Shown here piece after piece: positions 41,454 to 50,037 of a stretch of DNA of 64,000 nt. How positions within the stretch are numbered: position 1 is the first letter of the stretch; every line of letters begins with the position of its first letter. The position numbers were made by a program, and so were the translations under genes. The stretch is from Actinomyces sp. HMSC035G02. GTDB taxonomy: Bacteria; Actinomycetota; Actinomycetes; Actinomycetales; Actinomycetaceae. The notes beneath the pieces are model-generated. The model saw nothing but the letters and a program-made list of their open reading frames with translations, made no database searches and was not told the origin of the DNA. The stretch covers positions 8,156 through 72,155 of the forward strand of contig KV835868.1 in NCBI GenBank assembly GCA_001838165.1, in the 5' to 3' direction.

Positions 41454-41505
41454 ATCCGCCCTCGCTGTGAGGTAACCTATTGGGGTTGCTCCGGCGAGGG
41501 CGGAT
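41454..41505 (+). terminator. Large-loop hairpin between prs and rplY
   Basis: ATCCGCCCTCGC (41454-41465) pairs with GCGAGGGCGGAT (41494-41505) around a 28-nt loop. The loop contains TAACCT (41473-41478), which with TTCACA (41449-41454, 18-bp spacer) could be the rplY promoter, so the terminator and promoter are interleaved. Confidence 0.55.
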
Positions 41506-41604
41506 CCGTATCCGCCGTTATCGACAGGGCCTGAATCGAAATGCCACGCGTTTCCTTCACTCTGCCGACACCGACGCCGGACCTGAGAAACGAAGGAAAG
41601 ACAC

Positions 41605-42210
41605 ATGAGCGACAACCCCGTCCTGCTTGCTGAAGAGCGTTCCGAGTTCGGTAAGGGTGCTGCCCGCCGCGCCCGCCGTGCCGGCAAGGTCCCCACGGTC
41701 CTCTACGGCCACGGCGCCGAGCCCCGTCACCTGGACGTTCCCGGCCACGACCTGTTCCTCATCGTTCGCGGCACCAAGAACGCGCTCGTTGAGCTGAAGA
41801 TCGAGGGCAAGACCCAGCTGGCTCTCGTCAAGGACGTTCAGGTTCACCCCGTGCGCCGCGACATCCTGCACGCCGACTTCCTGGCCGTCAAGGCCGGCGA
41901 GAAGGTCGACGTTGAGGTCCCCGTCGTCGTTGTCGGCGAGGCTGTCCCCGGCACCGTTCACTCGCTCGAGGAGTTCACCATCCTGGTGAAGGCCGCCGCC
42001 ACCTCCATCCCCGAGAACCTCGAGGTGTCCATCGAGGGCCTCGAGGCCGGCTCCGCTGTGCACGTCTCCGACCTGAAGCTGCCCGCAGGCGTTGAGGTCG
42101 AGCTCGATCCCGAGACGGTCATCGTTGCCGTTCAGGAAGCCGCCGCTGAAGAGGCTGAGGAAGCCGCCGAGGGCGAGGCTGAGGCTGCCGCCGAGGGCGA
42201 CGCCGAGTGA
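41605..42210 (+). CDS. rplY: Ribosomal protein L25/Ctc
   Basis: A 201-residue long-form L25. The 5S rRNA-binding domain begins ERSEFGKGAARRARRAGKVP and is followed by the C-terminal beta domain of Ctc/TL5 (EVPVVVVGEAVPGTV). The tail from residue 175 is almost purely Ala and Glu, as in many actinobacteria. It binds 5S rRNA in the large subunit and, in Bacillus, is a general stress protein. GAAGGAAAG precedes the ATG. It has its own promoter candidate after the prs terminator. Confidence 0.94.
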   Translation: MSDNPVLLAEERSEFGKGAARRARRAGKVPTVLYGHGAEPRHLDVPGHDLFLIVRGTKNALVELKIEGKTQLALVKDVQVHPVRRDILHADFLAVKAGEKVDVEVPVVVVGEAVPGTVHSLEEFTILVKAAATSIPENLEVSIEGLEAGSAVHVSDLKLPAGVEVELDPETVIVAVQEAAAEEAEEAAEGEAEAAAEGDAE

Positions 42211-42233
42211 CGCTCGCGTAGCACGCGCTTTCC

Positions 42234-42267
42234 ACGAGGGGGCGAGGCTGATGCCTCGCCCCCTCGT
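42234..42267 (+). terminator. Terminator hairpin after rplY
   Basis: A 15-bp perfect stem, ACGAGGGGGCGAGGC (42234-42248) and GCCTCGCCCCCTCGT (42253-42267), with a TGAT loop. Confidence 0.8.
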
Positions 42268-42276
42268 CGTATCTGC

Positions 42277-42282
42277 GATACT
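42277..42282 (+). promoter_or_regulatory. -10 element of a leaderless transcript
   Basis: GATACT, six nucleotides before ATG 42289. It lies immediately after the rplY terminator. Confidence 0.55.
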
Positions 42283-42288
42283 TGGGGC

Positions 42289-43407
42289 ATGAGTGACCTC
42301 CACGTGATCATCCCCGCCGGCGGTGCCGGCACCCGCCTGTGGCCGCTGTCGCGCCGCCGCCGCCCCAAGTTCCTCCTCGACCTGGCGGGCACGGGCCGCA
42401 CCCTCCTGCAGGGCACGGTTGACCGCCTGGAGGAGTCGGCCTCGTCGGTGAGCATCGTGACCGGCCAGGCGCACCGCGACGGCGTGCTCGCCCAGCTGCC
42501 CGAGTTCGCCTCGTCGGATAATCGCACGCTCCTCATTGAGCCGTCGGGCCGCGATTCGATGGCCGCGATCGGCCTGGCCGCCTACGTCGTGCGCGAGCGC
42601 TTCGGGGACGACGCGATCGTCGGCTCTTTCGCGGCCGACCACCTGATCGCCCGCCCCGAACTGCTGCGCAGCGCCGTCGAGACGGCGATCGGCGCCGCCC
42701 GCGCGGGCTACGTCGTGACGATCGGCCTGACGCCCACCGAGGCCTCGACCGCCTACGGGTACATCGCGCCCGGTCCGGCCCTCGCTGACGGCTCCGGGGA
42801 AGCCGACGCTGAGCGCGGCGCCCGCCGGGTCGCCGAGTTCGTGGAGAAGCCGGATGCCGACACGGCAGCCCGCTACGTGTCGCAGGGATACCTGTGGAAC
42901 GCGGGCATGTTCATCGTGTCGGCGGGCGTGCTCGCCGGTCACCTGGCCCGCCTGCTGCCCGACATGCACGCGCGCCTGGAGACCATCGCGCGCGCGTGGG
43001 GCACCCCCGAGTTCGACGAGGTGCTGGCGGACAACTGGCCGCACCTGACGAAGATCGCCATCGACCACGCGATCGCCGAGCCCGTCGCCGCCGACGGGGG
43101 AGTGGCCGTCGTTCCCGCCGACGCCGAGCTGGGATGGACGGACCTGGGCGACTTCGAGGCCCTCACCGGCATCGTCGCGGAGGCGGGCAACCTGGGCGAG
43201 GCGCTTCGCGTCGAATCCGACGGCGCGGCAGTCTTCGGGTCCCTCGCGCAGGACGGTGAGGGACCCCTCGTCGCCCTCGTCGGCGTGCCCGACGTGGCCG
43301 TCGCGCTGACCCCCGATGCCATCCTCGTGACGCGCTGCGACCGCGCGCAGTCCGTGAAGGCCGTCGTCGACCAGCTCGCGGACCGGGGCCGCTCCGACCT
43401 GCTCTGA
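42289..43407 (+). CDS. manC: Mannose-1-phosphate guanylyltransferase
   Basis: A 372-residue nucleotidyltransferase. IPAGGAGTRLWPLSRRRRPK is the signature loop, and VVEKPDADTAARY-like FVEKPDADTAARY and LWNAGMFIVSA are typical of GDP-mannose pyrophosphorylases. It forms GDP-mannose from mannose 1-phosphate and GTP for glycan and glycolipid synthesis. There is no isomerase domain, so it is the short, single-function type. It has no Shine-Dalgarno sequence and appears leaderless. Confidence 0.9.
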   Translation: MSDLHVIIPAGGAGTRLWPLSRRRRPKFLLDLAGTGRTLLQGTVDRLEESASSVSIVTGQAHRDGVLAQLPEFASSDNRTLLIEPSGRDSMAAIGLAAYVVRERFGDDAIVGSFAADHLIARPELLRSAVETAIGAARAGYVVTIGLTPTEASTAYGYIAPGPALADGSGEADAERGARRVAEFVEKPDADTAARYVSQGYLWNAGMFIVSAGVLAGHLARLLPDMHARLETIARAWGTPEFDEVLADNWPHLTKIAIDHAIAEPVAADGGVAVVPADAELGWTDLGDFEALTGIVAEAGNLGEALRVESDGAAVFGSLAQDGEGPLVALVGVPDVAVALTPDAILVTRCDRAQSVKAVVDQLADRGRSDLL

Positions 43408-43579
43408 CGCGCCGGAGACGCGCGGTCTGACGCATCCCCCAGCGGGGCTCCCGCGAGGGGGTCCGGCCTCGCCGTGCCCTGTTCACTCTCGGGTGAGGTG
43501 CGCCGCCCCGCCCGCCGCGCAGGGGTGCGAGGCTGGTAGCGTGTTGGGCAGCAAGAAGCCCCGACGAAAGGCATCACAC

Positions 43580-44761
43580 GTGAACAAGCGGACCATCGCC
43601 GCCCTCGCAACCACCGCGACCGCGGCCTCCTTGGCCCTTGGAGCGTGCTCGACCACGCCCGCCGCCACCCCCGCAGCCTCCGCGAAGGTCTGCGCCGCCA
43701 TCTCCGGAGCCCACGGCGACGCCGCCACGGACCCCGTCGCGACCGCCCTCGCGGGTGCCGCGAATGACGCTTCTGTCGCTTTCGAGGCGGCCAGCGGACA
43801 GGAGGCCCCGGCCTCGCTCGTGGCCTCCGGCTGCACGCTGATCGTGGGCGCGGACTCGACCATGGCGACCTCGGTCTCCGAGGCCGCGCGCTCCAACCCG
43901 AAGGTGCGCTTCGCCCTCGTGGGTGCCTCCTTCGTCGACTCCAAGGGCGCCCCGACCTCCCTGAAGAACGGCTCGGTCGTCGACGTGGATGCCTCGCAGG
44001 CCGCCTACCTGGCCGGCTACGCCTCCGCGGGCATGACGACCACGGGCACGCTCGCCGTCATCGGCGGAGAGCGCGACAACGTCACCAGCTCGCAGATGTC
44101 CGCGTTCTCCCAGGGCGTGGACGCCTACAACCTGGCCAACGGCACGTCGATCACTGTGCTCGGCTGGAACCCCGTGACGAGCGACGGCACGTACGCGGGC
44201 AGCGCCGACGAGGTGCGCACGGCAACCGCCGACGCGATCTCTCAGGGCGCCGACATCATCGCCCCCTTCGCCGGTGAGGCCAACGAGGGCGCCGCGCGCG
44301 CCGTCACCGAGGCCGCCAACCCGATCGTGCGCCTCGTGTGGTCAGGCCTGACGAAGGACGATCTGAAGGGCCTGACCCGCGACGAGGCCCAGTCCGCTGA
44401 GACCGCGCCGATGTCCGGCCAGTCCGGGGCGACGGTGACGCAGCAGGTGGACACGCAGTCCTTCGCGGACGCGTTCAGCTACATCCAGATCTCCGACGAG
44501 GTCCGCTCCGCCATCGGTGCTCCCGTGCTGACGGGCGTCGTCGTGGATTACAAGGCCGCGATGGAGACGCTCATTGCCCAGGCAGCAGCTGGCGAGAAGG
44601 CATCCGTCGTGCCGGTGTCCCTGGCTTCGGGCGGCGTGATCCTCACGGGCTTCGGCGCCTACACGCCGATGCTGTCCTCCGAGCTCAAGCTGGGCCTGTC
44701 CGACATGGCCGGCCAGATCGAGACGGGCGGCATGGTCATCTCCACGCCCTTCGACGTGTGA
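43580..44761 (+). CDS. BMP family substrate-binding lipoprotein
   Basis: A 393-residue lipoprotein: signal peptide residues 1-24 with lipobox LALGACS, then a low-complexity Ala/Thr segment and a periplasmic-binding fold of the BMP/PnrA (Med) type (YLAGYASAGMTTTGTLAVIG, GSADEVRTATADAISQGADI). BMP proteins bind nucleosides or related ligands for ABC importers. No permease or ATPase is adjacent, so it may act with a transporter encoded elsewhere or as a sensor. GTG 43580 was chosen because GAAAGG precedes it and the signal peptide starts there. Confidence 0.85.
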   Translation: MNKRTIAALATTATAASLALGACSTTPAATPAASAKVCAAISGAHGDAATDPVATALAGAANDASVAFEAASGQEAPASLVASGCTLIVGADSTMATSVSEAARSNPKVRFALVGASFVDSKGAPTSLKNGSVVDVDASQAAYLAGYASAGMTTTGTLAVIGGERDNVTSSQMSAFSQGVDAYNLANGTSITVLGWNPVTSDGTYAGSADEVRTATADAISQGADIIAPFAGEANEGAARAVTEAANPIVRLVWSGLTKDDLKGLTRDEAQSAETAPMSGQSGATVTQQVDTQSFADAFSYIQISDEVRSAIGAPVLTGVVVDYKAAMETLIAQAAAGEKASVVPVSLASGGVILTGFGAYTPMLSSELKLGLSDMAGQIETGGMVISTPFDV

Positions 44762-44780
44762 GCTGACGGTATAGACAGAA

Positions 44781-44808
44781 GTGCCCCGGGGACGCGTCCC
44801 CGGGGCAC
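44781..44808. terminator. Perfect 28-bp palindromic terminator
   Basis: GTGCCCCGGGGAC-GC-GTCCCCGGGGCAC, identical on both strands, between two convergent genes; it can end transcription from either side. Confidence 0.75.
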
Positions 44809-44820
44809 AACTGTTAGGTC

Positions 44821-45594
44821 TCAGGCTCCCAGCGCAGCCAGCGTGGCCGCCGCGCACAGGCCGTCCGCGTCGAGCACGAAGGCCGGGTCCACGCAGTACA
44901 GGCCCGGGCCGGTGGGCGCGGCGGGAGAGGTGCTCAGCGCGCTCGTCAACGCGGCGCGGACCTGCTCCTCGGACACTGACGCGCTCAGGGTGCGCCCATC
45001 CGTCGAAACGCTCAGGGAGAGCGCAGCGCCCTCCTTGACGACCGGCACGCCCAGACGCTCCAGGAGAGTCGCCAGGAGCCCCGAGGCCTCGTCGACCGAC
45101 ACGGAGGCAACGCGTGCGCCGGAAGGCTCCAGCGAGGCGATGCGCGAGGCGCAGCGGTCCACGTACGCGCCGATCATTCCGTCACCCACCGACTCCCAGC
45201 CATCCTGCGAACGGGGGAGGGAGGAGCCGTCCCCGCACGCGGCCACGGCCTCGTCGATGAGGGCCAGCTCAGCGTCGGGGGCCAGCGCGCCCTCGCGCGA
45301 GCGGTCGATCGCGCGCCCACCCAGGTGGATGAGCGCCTCGCCCGACGCGCGAACGTACACGGCGCCGTCCGCCATGACCATGCGCACCGAAAATGCCGTC
45401 AGGGGAGCGGGGAGCGCACGCGGCATGAGCAGGGCATGCCCGCCGGATGCTTCGATGATCGCCGCGCCGTCGCGCGCCGCGTCCTGATTCTCAGGGGTCT
45501 CGTAGCCGATGATCAGGCGAAAACGGCCCCCGGTTCGCGCGGACAGGAAAGAAGCGATACCCGCAAACAGCAACGGGCTTGCACAGCGTGTCAT
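44821..45594 (-). CDS. Degenerate phosphomannomutase-like protein
   Basis: A 257-residue protein that follows the order of alpha-D-phosphohexomutases at roughly half length. RFRLIIGYETPENQDAARDG and LLMPRALPAPLTAFSVR align with domain I. Where the phosphoserine loop TASHNP should be it has YVRASGEALIH, and the metal-binding DxDxD loop is missing; VDPAFVLDADGLCAA recalls a later segment of the fold. It should therefore be catalytically dead as a mutase. Reading frame and base composition are normal, so it seems to be retained rather than decaying. Adjacent genes are the BMP lipoprotein and dapE; true pmm genes often lie near nucleoside-salvage genes in actinobacteria. Confidence 0.65.
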   Translation of the reverse strand: MTRCASPLLFAGIASFLSARTGGRFRLIIGYETPENQDAARDGAAIIEASGGHALLMPRALPAPLTAFSVRMVMADGAVYVRASGEALIHLGGRAIDRSREGALAPDAELALIDEAVAACGDGSSLPRSQDGWESVGDGMIGAYVDRCASRIASLEPSGARVASVSVDEASGLLATLLERLGVPVVKEGAALSLSVSTDGRTLSASVSEEQVRAALTSALSTSPAAPTGPGLYCVDPAFVLDADGLCAAATLAALGA

Positions 45595-45733
45595 GTGCTG
45601 AGGGTAACACCTTGGGTGGTCCGCGCAAAAGCGTGTATCAGGAACGAGGCCGGGGTGCGTTCCCGGGAGGTGGTGGGAAGACGCAGGTGGGGGTGCCCAC
45701 CGCTATCCTTGAGGTATCCATGAAGGAGGAACC

Positions 45734-46915
45734 ATGCAGCTGACGAACCTGATGGACCCGGTCGAGCTCACGCGCCAGATGATCGACATTCCCTCGGTGT
45801 CGGGAGACGAAGGGCCCCTGGCTGACGCCGTCGAGGCGGCCCTGCGCGGTGCCGGATTCGGATCGGTCCCGTCCCTGGAGATCCTGCGCGATGGTGACGC
45901 CGTCTGCGCGCGGACCCGTCTCGGCCTCGACCAGCGCGTGGTTCTCGCCGGGCACCTCGATACCGTTCCCATCGCTGACAACGTTCCCGGTCGCCTCGAG
46001 GAACGCGACGGGGCCACGGTTCTGTGGGGGCGCGGGTCGGTCGACATGCTCGGAGGGTGCGCGGCGGCGCTCGCGCTCGCGTGCGAGGTCGGCGGACGCG
46101 TGCTTGGAGGCGACGAGGCCGCGCTGAGCGCCGACGTCACCTGGATCTTCTACGACCACGAGGAGGTCGCCTCCCACCTCAATGGCCTGGGGCGCGTCCA
46201 GCGCAATCACCCCGAGTGGCTCGCCGGCGACCTGGCGCTGCTGGGTGAGCCCACCGCCGCCCACGTGGAGGGCGGCTGCAACGGGACGCTGCGCGTGATC
46301 GCGCACTTCCCGGGGCGGGCCTCACACTCGGCGCGCGCGTGGATGGGCGTCAACGCGATCCACGCGATGGCCCCCGTCATCGAGCGCATCGCCGCCTACG
46401 GCAACCCCGTCGTGACGGTCGATGGCCTCGAATTCCGAGAATCCCTGTCGGTCGTGCGCGTCGAGGGCGGCATCGCCAACAACGTGGTCCCCGAGGCCGC
46501 CTCGATGACCGTCAACTACCGCTTCGCCCCATCGAAGCGCGCCGACGACGCCCTGGAGTGGGTGCGCGGCATCTTCGAGGGCACGGGTGCCACGATCGAC
46601 GTCGACGACCTGTGCGACGGGGCCAGGCCGGGAGCGGACTCTGACGTCGCCCAGCGCTTCCTGTCGGTTGCGCGCCAGGTCGCGGCCTCGCGGGGCGAGG
46701 AGCTGCGGCTCAGCGCGAAGGTCGGCTGGACCGACGTCGCACGCTTCACCCAGGTCGGCGTGCCCGCCATGAACTTTGGGCCGGGCGACCCGCTGCTGGC
46801 GCACACGCGCGACGAACATACGCCCGTATCCGATATCGTGAAGGTGCACGACACGCTGCGCGCGTTCGTGCTCGCGCAGCCGGCACCGACGCCGGCACCA
46901 CACAGGGAGGCATGA
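45734..46915 (+). CDS. dapE: Succinyl-diaminopimelate desuccinylase (M20)
   Basis: A 393-residue M20 metallopeptidase. Zinc ligands are visible in LAGHLDTVP, WGRGSVDMLGG and FYDHEEVAS, and later in GWTDVARF. It hydrolyses N-succinyl-LL-diaminopimelate in lysine and peptidoglycan precursor synthesis. TATCCT near 45703 and AAGGAGGAACC before the ATG define a short leader. Its stop overlaps the LOG gene by four bases. dapE-LOG-DUF3117 is a conserved actinobacterial order. Confidence 0.9.
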   Translation: MQLTNLMDPVELTRQMIDIPSVSGDEGPLADAVEAALRGAGFGSVPSLEILRDGDAVCARTRLGLDQRVVLAGHLDTVPIADNVPGRLEERDGATVLWGRGSVDMLGGCAAALALACEVGGRVLGGDEAALSADVTWIFYDHEEVASHLNGLGRVQRNHPEWLAGDLALLGEPTAAHVEGGCNGTLRVIAHFPGRASHSARAWMGVNAIHAMAPVIERIAAYGNPVVTVDGLEFRESLSVVRVEGGIANNVVPEAASMTVNYRFAPSKRADDALEWVRGIFEGTGATIDVDDLCDGARPGADSDVAQRFLSVARQVAASRGEELRLSAKVGWTDVARFTQVGVPAMNFGPGDPLLAHTRDEHTPVSDIVKVHDTLRAFVLAQPAPTPAPHREA

Positions 46916-47643
46916 CCATGACCAAGCCGACGCACGCCTACCGCCGCGGATCCGTCGTCCTGCGAGGCGACCAAATCCCGCGCATGACCTCGGACGCATC
47001 GCTGCTCCAGTCCGACCAGAGCGCGGATTGGAAGCACGAGGACCCGTGGCGGGTCCTGCGCATCCAGTCCGAGTTCGTTGAGGGCTTCGAGGCCCTCGCG
47101 GAGGTCGGCCCCGCCATCTCGGTGTTCGGTTCCGCTCGCACCCGTCCCGACGATCCCCTCTACGCGTGTGCGCAGCGCATCGGCGAGCTCCTCGTGGATC
47201 GCGGCTACGCGGTCATCACGGGCGGCGGCCCCGGCATGATGGAGGCAGCGAACCGAGGCGCATGGAAGGCCGGTGGCACGTCGATCGGCCTGGGGATCGA
47301 GCTGCCCCACGAGCAGGGTATGAACCAGTGGGTGAACCTTGGCGTCAACTTCCGCTACTTCTTCGCCCGTAAGACCATGTTCGTCAAATACTCGCAGGGC
47401 TTCATCGTGATGCCCGGGGGTTTTGGGACCATGGATGAGCTCTTCGAGTCCGCGACCCTCGTGCAGACGGGGAAGATCCGTTCCTTCCCGGTGGTTCTCG
47501 TGGGGACCGACTACTGGTCGGGCCTGGTCGATTGGATCCGTTCCGCGATGGTCGACGCTGGGATGATCTCGCCCGGTGACGTGGACCTGCTCCGCGTCGT
47601 AGATGACCCGGAGGAGGCCGTGCGCCTAGCGACGGGTGCCTAG
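46912..47643 (+). CDS. LOG family (TIGR00730) protein
   Basis: A 243-residue Rossmann-fold protein. AVITGGGPGMMEAANRGAW and MPGGFGTMDELFE carry the GGGxGxM and PGGxGTxxE motifs of LOG/lysine-decarboxylase-like proteins, which are cytokinin-activating or purine nucleotide phosphoribohydrolases. The first 50 residues are an extension found in the actinobacterial DapE-linked form. ATG overlaps the dapE stop (ATGA), so the two are coupled. A second ATG two codons later is equally possible. Confidence 0.9.
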   Translation: MTMTKPTHAYRRGSVVLRGDQIPRMTSDASLLQSDQSADWKHEDPWRVLRIQSEFVEGFEALAEVGPAISVFGSARTRPDDPLYACAQRIGELLVDRGYAVITGGGPGMMEAANRGAWKAGGTSIGLGIELPHEQGMNQWVNLGVNFRYFFARKTMFVKYSQGFIVMPGGFGTMDELFESATLVQTGKIRSFPVVLVGTDYWSGLVDWIRSAMVDAGMISPGDVDLLRVVDDPEEAVRLATGA

Positions 47644-47835
47644 TAGTTTCGCAGCCTTTATGCGGGCGCTATGTTCTGTCAAACTCCACTTATTACAGGC
47701 CAAATTAATCGATTGGCTTATTTTTCTTTGATTACTCTTTGCGATGTGTTAAGGAAAAATGGCGCTTATCCGGTAAAATAGGTATGTTACCCCGCCTGAG
47801 GAGGCGCGGGCATAACTCTGAGAAGGAGTACTCTC
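47644..47835 (+). promoter_or_regulatory. AT-rich upstream region of the DUF3117 gene
   Basis: This 190-bp stretch is far richer in A and T than its surroundings. TAAAAT at 47774-47779 is the best -10, with TTAAGG at 47749-47754 as a poor -35. A small stem CGCCT-GAGG-AGGCG follows in the leader, then GAAGGAG before ATG 47836. Confidence 0.5.
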
Positions 47836-48000
47836 ATGGCAGCAATGAAGCCTCGCACGGGGGATGGACCCCTCGAAGTCAGCGCCGAAGGGCGCGGTAT
47901 CGTCATGCGTATCCCCACGGAAGGGGGCGGGCGACTCGTCATCGAGCTGAGCGCGCAGGAGGCGGCGGAACTCGCCGAAGCTCTCGGAGCGGCCATCTGA
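47836..48000 (+). CDS. DUF3117 small protein
   Basis: A 54-residue conserved actinobacterial protein, too short for most gene finders. The start MAAMKPRTGDGPLEV and the ending LSAQEAAELAEALGAAI match the DUF3117 family closely. Its function is unknown; strict conservation and the fixed neighbourhood (dapE, LOG, then an O-methyltransferase) point to a core role. GAAGGAG lies nine bases before the ATG. A strong terminator follows. Confidence 0.92.
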   Translation: MAAMKPRTGDGPLEVSAEGRGIVMRIPTEGGGRLVIELSAQEAAELAEALGAAI

Positions 48001-48011
48001 CAGATAGGGAT

Positions 48012-48047
48012 GAAGCGGCGGAACAGGATCTCCTGTTCCGCCGCTTC
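48012..48047 (+). terminator. Terminator between DUF3117 and the O-methyltransferase
   Basis: A 17-bp perfect stem, GAAGCGGCGGAACAGGA (48012-48028) and TCCTGTTCCGCCGCTTC (48031-48047), with a two-base centre; probably bidirectional. Confidence 0.85.
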
Positions 48048-48068
48048 TCTGTGATGCGAATGGGGCGC

Positions 48069-48698
48069 TCAGCGCTTGACGGCAACCGCCAGGCCGTCGC
48101 CGACGGGCAGCAGCGCGGGCACGAACTCATCGGAATCGCGCAGGTAGTTGACGACCTCGCGGGCGACGACGGTGAGCGCGTCGCGGCGCGCGGGGTCAGC
48201 CACCTGGTCGCGCCACAGGGCGTGCACAAAAGCGATCGTTCCACCGGGACGCAGGATGCGCACCGCGTGATCAAGGTATTGAGGAGTTTCCTCCAGGTCG
48301 CCGTCCAGGACGACCATGTCGTAGCCGCGAGCGGCCATGCGCGGCAGCACATCGAGGGCGCGCCCGGCGATGAGGCGCGTGCGATGCGAGGATAGGCCGG
48401 CGGCAGCGAAGTTGCGGCGCGCGTGGCCCAGCAGCTCAGACTCGGAGTCGATCGTCGTGAGGACGCCGTCGGCGGCCATGCCGTCCAGCAGCCACAGGCC
48501 GGACACGCCCGCGCCCGTGCCCACTTCCAGGACCGCGCGAGCGCCGGAGACGGCCGCCAGCATGCGCAGGGCGGCACCGGTGCCAGGGGACACGGGGGAA
48601 GCGCCCATTTCGGTAGCGACGGCGCGTGCGGCGGTCAGCGCTTCGCTTTCCGCCACGTAGTCCTCGGTGTACACCCACGTCTGGGCCTTGTCCGCCAT
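48069..48698 (-). CDS. O-methyltransferase (COMT-like)
   Basis: A 209-residue class I methyltransferase of the catechol-O-methyltransferase-like family. Motif I is LEVGTGAGVSGLWLLDG (about residues 53-69) and the metal/substrate region is VVLDGDLEETPQYL. Such enzymes methylate hydroxyls with SAM and a divalent metal; the substrate in actinobacteria is not settled. ATG 48698 was chosen because GAGGAAAAGG precedes it and the family begins here; a longer frame reaches 48791. In mycobacteria the orthologous gene lies beside sigE; no sigma factor follows here. Confidence 0.87.
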   Translation of the reverse strand: MADKAQTWVYTEDYVAESEALTAARAVATEMGASPVSPGTGAALRMLAAVSGARAVLEVGTGAGVSGLWLLDGMAADGVLTTIDSESELLGHARRNFAAAGLSSHRTRLIAGRALDVLPRMAARGYDMVVLDGDLEETPQYLDHAVRILRPGGTIAFVHALWRDQVADPARRDALTVVAREVVNYLRDSDEFVPALLPVGDGLAVAVKR

Positions 48699-48846
48699 CG
48701 CCTTTTCCTCACTCGTGTTTGATCGCCTGGGGGAGGTACGCGCGTGCGTTGATGCCTCCCCAGGCATCAGGGTACCGGCGAGGATGCGCATGGGCGCGCT
48801 GGCGCTCCGAAAACACGCGAAAACCTCACCTGACAGGTAGATGAAA

Positions 48847-48878
48847 CCCCGGCCTCGTCGGCAAGGGCGAGGCCGGGG
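48847..48878 (-). terminator. Terminator after mrp
   Basis: CCCCGGCCTCG (48847-48857) pairs with CGAGGCCGGGG (48868-48878): a full copy of the recurrent stem. Confidence 0.75.
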
Positions 48879-48893
48879 CGAAGCCGCGTGGGC

Positions 48894-50024
48894 TCAGTGC
48901 TGGATGGGGGAGACCCCGAGGGGGCGGCCCGCCAGGCCGCGGTTCGTCGAAGAGAGCTGCTTGGCGAGGGCCGTGAGCTCCTCGGCGGCGGGGCCCGAAG
49001 CGACGGAAACGGGCTCGCCGCGGTCGCCGCCCTCACGCAGCGCGATGTCGATGGGCACCTGGGCCAGCAGCGGCACGGAGTAGCCCAGCTGCGCGGTCAG
49101 GCGCTGCGAGACGGACTCGCCGCCGCCCGCGCCGAAGATCTCCAGGCGCGAGCCGTCGGGCTGGGGCAGGAACGACATGTTTTCGACGACGCCGATGACC
49201 TTCTGGTTCGTCTGCGAGGCGATGGAGCCCGCGCGCTCAGCGACCTCGGCGGCCGCGACCTGCGGGGTCGTCACGACGAGGATCTCCGAGTTGGGCAGCA
49301 GCTGCGCGATCGAAATCGCGACGTCGCCCGTTCCCGGAGGCATGTCGATGAGCAGGACGTCCAGGTCGCCCCAGAACACGTCCGCGAGGAACTGCTGGAG
49401 GGCGCGGTGGAGCATGGGGCCGCGCCAGATGACGGCCTGGCCGTCGGGCACGAACATGCCGATCGAGATGACCTTGACGCCACCGGCGCCCACGGGCGGG
49501 ATCATCATGCCGTCGATGACCTGCGGGTCGTGGTCCACGCCGAGCATGCGCGGGATCGAGAAGCCGTAGATGTCCGCGTCCATGACGCCGACCTTGAGGC
49601 CCTGCGCGGCCAGCGCGGCGGCCAGGTTCGCGGTCATGGAGGACTTGCCGACGCCGCCCTTACCGGAGGTGACGGCGATGACGCGCGTGAGGGAGTCGGG
49701 GCGGGAGAAGGGAATCTCGCGCTCGGGGCGACCGCCGTTGAGCTTCTCACGCAGCGCCTTCTTCTGGGCCTCGTCCATGACACCCATCTCGACGGAGACG
49801 TTCTCGACGCCCTCGATGGCGCTCACGCGCTCGGTGACGTCCTTGGTGATCTGGGTGCGCAGGGGGCATCCGGCGGTGGTGAGCAGGACCTTGACGGCGA
49901 CGGAGGAGCCGTCGATCGTGACCAGGTCGGGGGTCACCATGTTGAGGTCGGTGATGGGGCGGCGGATCTCGGGGTCGATGACCTGGCCGAGAGCCTCCAT
50001 GACGGAATCAAGCGTGACTGGCAT
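48894..50024 (-). CDS. mrp: Mrp/ApbC iron-sulfur carrier ATPase
   Basis: A 376-residue P-loop protein. An N-terminal DUF59/MIP18-like domain (about residues 1-85, with TAGCPLR) precedes the deviant Walker A GKGGVGKSSMT and the Walker B-like LLIDMPPGTGD. Mrp/Nbp35-type proteins bind and transfer [4Fe-4S] clusters in the cytoplasm. ATG 50024 is chosen because TAGAGT lies seven bases upstream and the domain begins there. The neighbouring DUF1003 and MgtE-like genes are conserved partners in actinobacteria. Confidence 0.92.
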   Translation of the reverse strand: MPVTLDSVMEALGQVIDPEIRRPITDLNMVTPDLVTIDGSSVAVKVLLTTAGCPLRTQITKDVTERVSAIEGVENVSVEMGVMDEAQKKALREKLNGGRPEREIPFSRPDSLTRVIAVTSGKGGVGKSSMTANLAAALAAQGLKVGVMDADIYGFSIPRMLGVDHDPQVIDGMMIPPVGAGGVKVISIGMFVPDGQAVIWRGPMLHRALQQFLADVFWGDLDVLLIDMPPGTGDVAISIAQLLPNSEILVVTTPQVAAAEVAERAGSIASQTNQKVIGVVENMSFLPQPDGSRLEIFGAGGGESVSQRLTAQLGYSVPLLAQVPIDIALREGGDRGEPVSVASGPAAEELTALAKQLSSTNRGLAGRPLGVSPIQH

Positions 50025-50031
50025 GGACTCC

Positions 50032-50037
50032 ACTCTA
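50032..50037 (-). promoter_or_regulatory. -10 element of a short-leader mrp transcript
   Basis: TAGAGT on the minus strand, seven nucleotides before ATG 50024, lying inside the end of the DUF1003 gene. Confidence 0.45.
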
